A program made the translations under genes and the position numbers. DNA of 5,965 bases from Limisphaerales bacterium (GTDB lineage: Bacteria; Verrucomicrobiota; Verrucomicrobiia; Limisphaerales; UBA11358): positions 5,071 to 11,035 of the forward strand of contig DMQW01000249.1 in NCBI GenBank assembly GCA_003455565.1. The letters are read 5' to 3'. Below, in pieces: positions 1 through 4,445 of this stretch. The notes below the pieces were generated by a model. That model had not been told where the DNA came from. It saw only the letters and a program-made list of their open reading frames with translations, and made no database searches. How positions within the stretch are numbered: position 1 is the stretch's first letter; each line of letters starts with the position of its first letter.

Positions 1-173
1 CGAAATACGAACTCTCGCTTAAGATTGCCGAACCGTTGATGGAACAGCTTAAACACCAGCCTTACGGAACCACGGCGATTGTTTCCGGCACAAGCTGCCG
101 GCATCAGGTGCAACACCTCGCGCCCATCCGCGCGCGTCACATGGCCGAAGTCATCGCCGACGCATTGAAATAA
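1..173 (+). CDS. C-terminal end of a probable (Fe-S)-binding / FAD-linked oxidoreductase (5' partial)
   Basis: The reading frame enters from the left edge (first full codon at position 3) and gives 56 residues before the TAA at 171-173. The visible part contains the stretch GTSCRHQV, then a short linker and RARHMAEVIADALK at the end. A single cysteine in a G-x-SCR-x-Q context followed by R-x-RH-x-AE-V is how many cysteine-rich Fe-S oxidoreductase subunits end (GlpC/GlcF-like proteins and the Fe-S half of FAD-linked D-2-hydroxyacid dehydrogenases). In that family the cysteine would be a cluster ligand of the last CCG-type domain. The FAD or ferredoxin domains that would decide the exact enzyme lie outside the window. 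The gene ends 2 bp before the stop of the convergent epimerase gene, leaving no room for a dedicated terminator. The coding call is solid; the family assignment comes from a short tail and is moderate. Confidence 0.6.
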   Translation, partial: KYELSLKIAEPLMEQLKHQPYGTTAIVSGTSCRHQVQHLAPIRARHMAEVIADALK

Positions 174-175
174 TT

Positions 176-1093
176 TCAGCGCGGATAAAGATTTTCCAGC
201 GCCGCACGCAGATTGGAAAATTGAAATTCAAATCCCGCCGTCAGAAATTTTTTCGGCGCGCAACACTGGCTCACCAGCGCCAGCGAAGCTTCGCTGCCCA
301 TCAAGCGCGAACCGATTTTCACCGCGAACACCGGCGCAGGCGGACTCCACGGACGATGCAATGCCCGGCGCAGTTCCCGCATGAATTCTGCGTTTGTGAC
401 CGCGTCCGGCGCGACGGCGTTGAAAGTTCCCGCCAGATTTTCGTTCTCGATGCTCGCAACAAACATCTGAACCAAATCTGCCAAGTGAATCCAACTGATG
501 AATTGCCGGCCATTGCCGACCGCGCCGCCGAGAAATAATTTCGTCAGCCGCGCCAGCACCGGCAGCGCGCCGCCGTCGCGACCGAGCACAAACCCGATTC
601 GCAACGTCACGCGCCGCGTTTTGGGCGCAACGGCAGAGTTGAAAGCGTTCTCCCACTGCCGACAGATTCCCGCGAGAGAGTCGTTGCCGACGGGAGAATT
701 TTCATCGCACAAATTATTTTTCGTGTCGCCGTAAAAACCAACCGCGCTCGCCTGCACCCAGACGCGCGGCGGAGTTTTGACCTGACCCAGCGCCGCGGCG
801 AGAGCGTTCACCGAGTTCACGCGTGAGGCGATGATCGCGCGCAAGTTTTCCGGCGTGTGCGGGCAGTTGATGCTGCGGCCCGTGAGATTCACCACCGCCT
901 CCGCACCGTCGAGAAAGGGAATCCAGTCGCCGGAATGCTCGCCATCCCAGACCACTTCGCGCACGCCATCGCGGCGCACGCGTGACCGGCGTGTCAACAC
1001 GATGACTTCATAACCGCGTCCGGCAAATTCCTTCGCCAGCGCCGTGCCGATGAAACCGCTGCCGCCCGCGATGACGATTCGTTTTGCGCTCAT
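176..1093 (-). CDS. TIGR01777 family NAD(P)-dependent epimerase (YfcH-like extended SDR)
   Basis: This 305-residue protein matches the usual length of the TIGR01777/YfcH branch of extended short-chain dehydrogenases. A Rossmann fold opens the protein, with the dinucleotide-binding loop GGSGFIG at residues 10-16 and a basic TRRSR stretch at 34-38 after beta-2, where NADP-preferring members carry arginines. VVNLTGRSI (67-75) is the conserved loop after beta-4. ASAVGFYGDTK (115-125) carries the catalytic-site Ser and Tyr, and Lys125 gives a literal YxxxK. The C-terminal 50 or so residues (RPWSPPAPVFAVKIGSRLMG onward, then FLTAGFEFQF) are the DUF1731 cap typical of the family. The substrate is unknown for the family; a cytoplasmic enzyme is expected. 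I chose the ATG at 1093 because the Rossmann strand starts straight after it. A start at 1129 would add 12 residues overlapping the upstream DUF309 gene. The gap to that gene is 7 bp, so co-transcription is likely. No Shine-Dalgarno is visible. Confidence 0.93.
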   Translation of the reverse strand: MSAKRIVIAGGSGFIGTALAKEFAGRGYEVIVLTRRSRVRRDGVREVVWDGEHSGDWIPFLDGAEAVVNLTGRSINCPHTPENLRAIIASRVNSVNALAAALGQVKTPPRVWVQASAVGFYGDTKNNLCDENSPVGNDSLAGICRQWENAFNSAVAPKTRRVTLRIGFVLGRDGGALPVLARLTKLFLGGAVGNGRQFISWIHLADLVQMFVASIENENLAGTFNAVAPDAVTNAEFMRELRRALHRPWSPPAPVFAVKIGSRLMGSEASLALVSQCCAPKKFLTAGFEFQFSNLRAALENLYPR

Positions 1094-1100
1094 GGCAAAA

Positions 1101-1520
1101 TTATTTTTGCAGTTCCAGTTGCGGGACAATTGCAGCGGTCAACGGATTGACCGTGAATTCGCTTTGTTCCAACCGTTGCAACCAGTCCGCAATCAAAGCC
1201 TGCACCGCCGTCAAATCCAACCGCTCATGGCGGCGCGGGTATTTTTCCAGATTGGTGCGGGCGAGCTTGAACAGCGCGGCGGACGGGCGCAGCCGGTTTT
1301 TTTGCAGATGCACAAACGCGCCTGCAAGCTGGATCAATCCCTTGTAAAAATTTCCGTTCGCGCCGTGCCGGCCGGGCAGCCACAGATTTTCGAGGACATC
1401 GTGCGCCTCGTAAAATTTCTGCCGGTTGAAGAGCGCAAAGTAACCGGCGTAGCGCGGGTCAACGCCGTCGCCGGCAAATTGCGCGGCCAGTTCCGTGATG
1501 CGGTCGTGCTTTTTGCTCAC
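1101..1520 (-). CDS. DUF309 domain-containing protein
   Basis: This 139-residue all-alpha protein shows the DUF309 (PF03745) signature. NRQKFYEAHDVLENLWL is followed by a short loop and KGLIQLAGAFVHLQKNR, with conserved Glu-Ala-His and Glu-x-x-Trp positions in the first helix and Gly-Leu-Ile-Gln-x-Ala in the second. Members are small cytoplasmic helical bundles of unknown function, so no reaction can be assigned. The start is a GTG at 1520-1518. No ATG is available before the conserved domain, and an in-frame TAA lies three codons upstream, so the GTG is essentially forced. No Shine-Dalgarno is visible. The gene is first of a two-gene minus-strand unit with the YfcH-like epimerase, 7 bp apart, which suggests co-expression but does not reveal a shared role. 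Confidence 0.88.
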   Translation of the reverse strand: MSKKHDRITELAAQFAGDGVDPRYAGYFALFNRQKFYEAHDVLENLWLPGRHGANGNFYKGLIQLAGAFVHLQKNRLRPSAALFKLARTNLEKYPRRHERLDLTAVQALIADWLQRLEQSEFTVNPLTAAIVPQLELQK

Positions 1521-1609
1521 GGGTTCAGGTTAAAGTTTAATTTCTGAAAACACAAATAGCTTGAAAATAATCCGATCTAGGCGCATTGTGCTGACAAAAG
1601 CATCATCTT
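1521..1609. promoter_or_regulatory. Divergent intergenic region between the DUF309 unit and the 94-aa protein gene
   Basis: These 89 bases are AT-rich compared with the flanking genes and separate two divergently oriented starts, so both promoters must lie here or overlap the coding ends. On the minus strand a -10-like TAAACT lies about 13 nt before the GTG start. On the plus strand TTGAAA at 1561-1566 could be a -35, with only a poor CATTGT (1584-1589) at the right distance. Neither is convincing alone. No operator-like palindrome was found. Confidence 0.35.
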
Positions 1610-1894
1610 ATGAAAACAAAATTATTGACCATCTTGTGCGCGGGCTTGATTGGTTTTGGCGGCATCAGCAACAGTCGCGCGACCGAGGATAATTCGCTTC
1701 AAATCGTGGGCGATCTGGCGCTGGCCAGACCGGGCTGCTTAGCGGCCACAATCATCGGGACGGCAGTGTTCATCGTTGCCCTGCCGTTTGCCGCAGCCTC
1801 GGGTAGCGTGAGAGAAACGGCTGACACGCTCGTCGTGCATCCCGCCCAAGCGACGTTCACGCGTCCGCTCGGTGATTTTTCAACCCTGCACTGA
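1610..1894 (+). CDS. Small exported/membrane protein of unknown function (94 aa)
   Basis: Residues 1-24 form a classic Sec signal: a Lys-containing n-region (MKTK), a hydrophobic core (LLTILCAGLIGFGG) and a likely cleavage site after SRA. A second hydrophobic segment at about 44-63 (AATIIGTAVFIVALPFAAAS) may be a membrane span or a buried hairpin. The conserved-looking end ETADTLVVHPAQATFTRPLGDF (69-90) resembles a recurrent group of small hypothetical bacterial proteins in which a G-x-x-x-F-x-x-x-LPF segment precedes a LVV-x-PA-x-x-TF-x-RPLGDF tail. I recognise the pattern but know no function for it. After cleavage the product would be about 70 residues, probably periplasmic or inner-membrane. 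It reads toward parB 53 bp downstream, but parB appears to have its own promoter. No Shine-Dalgarno precedes the ATG. Signal peptide, domain-like pattern and clean length make a real gene likely. Confidence 0.78.
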   Translation: MKTKLLTILCAGLIGFGGISNSRATEDNSLQIVGDLALARPGCLAATIIGTAVFIVALPFAAASGSVRETADTLVVHPAQATFTRPLGDFSTLH

Positions 1895-1912
1895 ATTCCA
1901 ACGCGCCTCGCG

Positions 1913-1939
1913 TTGACAACTTCCCTGCCCTGCGACAAT
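1913..1939 (+). promoter_or_regulatory. Candidate sigma-70-type promoter of parB
   Basis: A perfect -35 hexamer TTGACA (1913-1918) is followed after 15 bases by GACAAT (1934-1939), which matches the -10 consensus at four of six positions. Transcription would begin about 6-8 bases past the -10, at roughly 1945-1948, on or just before the parB ATG at 1948. The spacer is shorter than the 17-bp optimum, so strength is uncertain. The placement agrees with the missing ribosome binding site and suggests a leaderless or nearly leaderless mRNA. Confidence 0.45.
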
Positions 1940-1947
1940 CTCGTTGC

Positions 1948-2865
1948 ATGGCAAAACCTGCATTGGGACGTGGCCTCGGCGCACTGATGAGCGGCAATCC
2001 GCCGCTCTCGCAAACGGCATCCGCCCCGACCATTCCATCGCGCGTGGCCGCTGCGCCCGACAACCGTGAGCGCGTCCAGCGCGTGCCGTTGAACCGCATC
2101 CGTCCGTCGGCGCTGCAACCGCGCAAGGATTTTTCCGACGAATCATTGCGCGAACTGGCCGATTCCATCCGCGAGCAAGGCATCGTGCAGCCGCTCATCG
2201 TGCGCGAGCGCGGCGGATTTTTTGAACTGATCGCGGGCGAACGTCGCTGGCGCGCGGCGCAGCTCATCAACCTGCCGGAGATTCCCGTCATCGTCCGCGA
2301 GGCCGACGACCGGGCAGTGCTGGAACTCGCGCTCATCGAAAATTTGCAGCGCGAAAACCTGAACGCGATTGAAGAAGCGCTCGGTTATTCGCAGCTCGCG
2401 GAACAATTTCAACTCACGCAGGAAGAGATCGCGGTGAAGGTTGGCAAAAGCCGCGCGGCGGTGGCGAATGCGACGCGGCTGCTGAAATTGCCCGTGTCGG
2501 TCCAGGCGTTTGTCCGGAACGGTCAGATTTCCGTCGGTCACGCCAAGGTGATTCTTGGTCTGCCAGACGAAAAAATCCAGAAGCTCGCCGCCGAACGCGT
2601 GGTGAAGGAAGGCTTGAACGTGCGCCAGACGGAAGGTTTGGTCGCGAAGCTGCAAGCGCGCGGCACAAAAATTTCCGGCGGCAAAACGGTGGCCGTGATA
2701 CCGATTGATTCCAACATCTCGCGGCTGGAAGACAAGTTGCGCGAGAAGTTCGGGACGAAAGTTCATTTGAAATACGCGCAGGGCAAAGGCACGGTGGAGA
2801 TTTCATTCTTCAGCGACGACGAGTTGCAGCGCGTGCTGGAAATTCTCAACGTCACGGCGGATTGA
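1948..2865 (+). CDS. parB: ParB/RepB/Spo0J family chromosome-partitioning protein
   Basis: The 305 residues have the standard chromosomal ParB architecture. The N-terminal tail carries GRGLGALM (7-14), the short box that contacts the ParA ATPase. The ParB/Spo0J domain follows: PLNRIRPSALQPRKDF (47-62), SIREQGIVQPL (73-83) and GERRWRA (97-103), the CTP-binding/clamp-closing motif, then ENLQRENLN (131-139). A helix-turn-helix at about 156-181 (LTQEEIAVKVGKSRAAVANATRLLKL) reads the parS site. A linker leads to a C-terminal dimerisation segment (254-301, SNISRLEDKLREKFG onward). ParB binds parS near the origin, slides as a CTP clamp and works with ParA and SMC in origin segregation. No parA lies within the window: the upstream neighbour is a small exported protein and the downstream gene is def. 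The ATG at 1948 is preferred because the ParA-interaction box starts at residue 7. No Shine-Dalgarno is visible. Confidence 0.97.
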   Translation: MAKPALGRGLGALMSGNPPLSQTASAPTIPSRVAAAPDNRERVQRVPLNRIRPSALQPRKDFSDESLRELADSIREQGIVQPLIVRERGGFFELIAGERRWRAAQLINLPEIPVIVREADDRAVLELALIENLQRENLNAIEEALGYSQLAEQFQLTQEEIAVKVGKSRAAVANATRLLKLPVSVQAFVRNGQISVGHAKVILGLPDEKIQKLAAERVVKEGLNVRQTEGLVAKLQARGTKISGGKTVAVIPIDSNISRLEDKLREKFGTKVHLKYAQGKGTVEISFFSDDELQRVLEILNVTAD

Positions 2866-2898
2866 TGAGGTGACGTTAGTTGCATAGCTGCGAAGATT

Positions 2899-3016
2899 TA
2901 ATGACGAATGACTAAATCCGAATGACTAAAGAATTCCAAAACCCCAATGACAGGGTGCGCGTTTCATTTTTCATTCGTCATTCTTTAGTCATTAGCGCTT
3001 CGTCATTAGTCATTCC
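2899..3016. repeat. Heptad-repeat inverted repeat between parB and def
   Basis: The left arm reads in exact 7-base steps from 2899: TAATGAC, GAATGAC, TAAATCC, GAATGAC, TAAAGAA. The right arm has the complementary words TCATTTT (2964), TCATTCG (2971), TCATTCT (2978), TCATTAG (2989), TCATTAG (3003) and TCATTCC (3010), mostly seven bases apart. The best-paired part is a perfect 14-bp inverted repeat, 2921-2934 with 2980-2993, enclosing 45 bases. It sits in the 167-bp gap between the parB stop and the def start. It could fold as RNA and act as a terminator or processing signal for parB, but it has no T-tract. It could equally be a dispersed intergenic repeat, which I think more likely because the arms are heptad arrays rather than one stem. 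The def promoter would have to lie within or beside it. Confidence 0.75.
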
Positions 3017-3032
3017 ATTTATCTAGCCGAAC

Positions 3033-3602
3033 ATGATTTTGGAAATTGTTAAATACGGCAGCCCGGTGCTCCGGCAAAAGGGCGCGAAGATTGAAAGCAT
3101 CACGCCGGAAATAAAAAAACTCATCGCCGACATGTTCGAGACGATGGCGGACAGGCACGGCGTCGGCCTCGCGGCGCAGCAGGTTGGCGTGGCGAAACAA
3201 CTCACGGTGATTGATGTGCGGGCGGTCACCGACCGGCCGTCCACACTGGAACTCAAGGGCAAACCGGTGGACGTGGCCGAAATCATGCCGCTGGTGTTGA
3301 TCAATCCGGTGGTGACGCCGGTGGGCGAACCGGTGAAAAGCGGCGAAGGCTGCTTGAGTTTCCCGGAAATTTTCGCGGAGATTTCGCGTCCAGAATCCGT
3401 GGACGTGAAGGCGTTGGACGCGAAGGCCAAGCCGGTTGAATTTCGTTGCGGCGGCCTGCTGGCGCGCGCGGTGCAGCATGAGGCGGATCATTTGAACGGC
3501 CTGCTGTTCATTGACCGCATGGACAAAAAGACCAAGGCGGAACTTCAGCCGGAACTGGACGAGTTGCAGGCGATCACGAAGGCGAAGTTGCAGAAGAAAT
3601 AA
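3033..3602 (+). CDS. def: Peptide deformylase
   Basis: The 189-residue protein has all three motifs of the metal-dependent peptide deformylases. Motif 1 is GVGLAAQQ (43-50), with catalytic Gln50. Motif 2 is EGCLS (105-109), where Cys107 is a metal ligand. Motif 3 is HEADH (149-153), supplying two histidine ligands and the catalytic Glu150. The enzyme removes the formyl group from the initiator methionine of nascent chains in the cytoplasm, ahead of methionine aminopeptidase. A loop between motifs 1 and 2 (about 64-85, RAVTDRPSTLELKGKPVDVAEI) is somewhat longer than in minimal type-1 enzymes. The C-terminal tail after 163 is a charged helix rich in Lys and Glu. Every catalytic residue is present, so it should be active. 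The first residues, MILEIVKYGSPVLRQK, match the family's usual start, which fixes the ATG at 3033. No fmt gene follows, so it stands alone here. No Shine-Dalgarno is visible. Confidence 0.97.
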   Translation: MILEIVKYGSPVLRQKGAKIESITPEIKKLIADMFETMADRHGVGLAAQQVGVAKQLTVIDVRAVTDRPSTLELKGKPVDVAEIMPLVLINPVVTPVGEPVKSGEGCLSFPEIFAEISRPESVDVKALDAKAKPVEFRCGGLLARAVQHEADHLNGLLFIDRMDKKTKAELQPELDELQAITKAKLQKK

Positions 3603-3887
3603 AAAACGTTTCTTGACGCCCGCCGTCATTTTTAGAAAAGTCATTTCGCAAGCCATGAGGGAACAGGTGAAATTCAGAAGTCTCCCCGAAAGCGCAACCG
3701 CGCCCGCAATTATTATATCCAAGACCGTCCTGCTTCCGCCACGGCCGGATTCTTTGCGACGATTGCCCCAAGCATTGAACAATTCTTCCGCGCTTCTGCG
3801 TTTATCCCAATTTTCCCTTCACGCGGCGGCTGAAACTTTCCGTGCGGCTGACGGCGCGTTGGTGCCGGCCGCGCATGGTCTTGGGGC
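3603..3887. other. Gene-poor stretch between def and the transposase remnant
   Basis: No protein I recognise is encoded on either strand. One plus-strand frame is open from 3636 to 3833 without an ATG, ending at a TGA, and contains PRKRNRARNYYIQDRPASA. Another frame has an ATG at 3655 (MREQVKFRSLPE) preceded by TTGACG (3613-3618) and TAGAAA (3633-3638), a weak promoter-like pair 14 bases apart. Together these could be the decayed start of a former gene, but the two frames do not agree and I cannot name a family. The segment around 3834-3887 leads into the IS5 remnant and shows no clear IS end. Confidence 0.4.
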
Positions 3888-4263
3888 CGGTTGGCGGCCT
3901 TGTTGGGTCAGGTGTTGGGCGGGGTTCACCTGGTTCCGTCGGCTTTGGGTGGATGGCGGCTACACGGGCGAATCATTCGCCCAATGGGTCAAGGGCCTCC
4001 GCCCCAAACTGGTGGTCGAGGTCGGCAAACGCTCCGACGCCACCGTGGGCTTCAAAGGGTTGCCACGCCGGTGGGTCGGCGAGCGCACCTTCGACTGGCT
4101 CATGCGTCACCGGCGGTTGGTCCGCGACTCCGAAAACACCGAAACCAGTGCCGCCGCCTGGATTTTTATCGCGAAGATACGCAGCCAGCTCCGCCGACTG
4201 GCCGAATTCCTCAGCAAGAATGAATTTTCAGACTTACTCTTAGAAACCCTCCAACTCAAATGA
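3888..4263 (+). pseudogene. Truncated, frameshifted IS5-family transposase (C-terminal remnant)
   Basis: From 3925 the frame reads FTWFRRLWVDGGYTGESF, then LRPKLVVEVGKRSDATVGFKGLPRRWVGERTFDWLMRHRRLVRDSE and a tail ending SQLRRLAEF. This is the C-terminal half of an IS5-family DDE transposase. The Asp in WVDGGY is the second catalytic acid and the Glu in GERTFDWL is the third, within the R-x3-E signature. The part just before continues as RLAALLGQVLGG in a different frame (3888-3923). Removing one G from the GGGG run at 3921-3924 joins the frames into one plausible transposase sequence. The N-terminal DNA-binding region and the first catalytic Asp are missing, so it cannot be active. The stop is the TGA at 4261-4263. 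I see no convincing terminal inverted repeats or target duplication. The left boundary is approximate. Confidence 0.85.
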
Positions 4264-4445
4264 AAAAGATGTGGGTAATGACAAGGGTGACAACCGTGGG
4301 CTACTATCGGCCGCTGCTCCGCAGCTAGAAATGGATTTTGAAAACACGCCGCAGAATGACGACTAAAATTATGGCCTGCAATGAGCGAACAAGTCCTTTC
4401 AACTTTTCATCGCCCCCGGCAATGCTATCCTGACCGCCTGAAATC
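4264..4445. other. Intergenic region between the transposase remnant and miaB
   Basis: No gene is visible in these 182 bases. They contain a small hairpin (GCTGC 4313-4317 with GCAGC 4321-4325, three-base loop). Short words resemble the parB-def heptads: TAATGAC near the left end, then GAATGAC and GACTAAA at about 4354-4367. The left part is probably the far end of the decayed IS5 element; the right part must carry the miaB promoter. Confidence 0.4.
4423..4431 (+). promoter_or_regulatory. Possible extended -10 promoter of miaB
   Basis: TGC directly followed by TATCCT (4426-4431) is an extended -10 pattern, with the hexamer matching TATAAT at four of six positions. No good -35 lies at the expected distance. 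Transcription would start near 4438, giving a leader of only about 8 bases before the ATG at 4446, in line with the missing Shine-Dalgarno. This is a weak single-site call. Confidence 0.3.

Noticed and set aside
1094..1129. Earlier start adding 12 residues to the YfcH-like epimerase
   Set aside because: The extra residues come from the end of the DUF309 gene. The family's Rossmann strand begins right after the ATG at 1093.
2143..2766. Minus-strand open frame of 207 codons inside parB
   Set aside because: It lies wholly antisense to ParB domains with intact motifs and has shadow-like composition.
2899..3016. Heptad array considered as a CRISPR or plasmid-type iteron origin
   Set aside because: Units are seven bases without spacers, arranged in opposing arms, with no cas or rep gene nearby.
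1895..3032. parS site near parB
   Set aside because: I looked for a TGTTTCACGTGAAACA-like palindrome here and in the rest of the window by eye. Only partial half-sites occur, inside coding sequence.
3006..3782. Minus-strand open frame of 258 codons covering def
   Set aside because: It is antisense to a clear peptide deformylase, is rich in His, Arg and Phe as expected for reverse-frame shadows, and has no known domain.
3511..4263. Open plus-strand frame of 250 codons running from inside def to the IS5 remnant
   Set aside because: The first part is def read out of frame and the middle has no recognisable protein. Only the end from about 3925 is transposase-like, so it is a chance fusion and not one gene.
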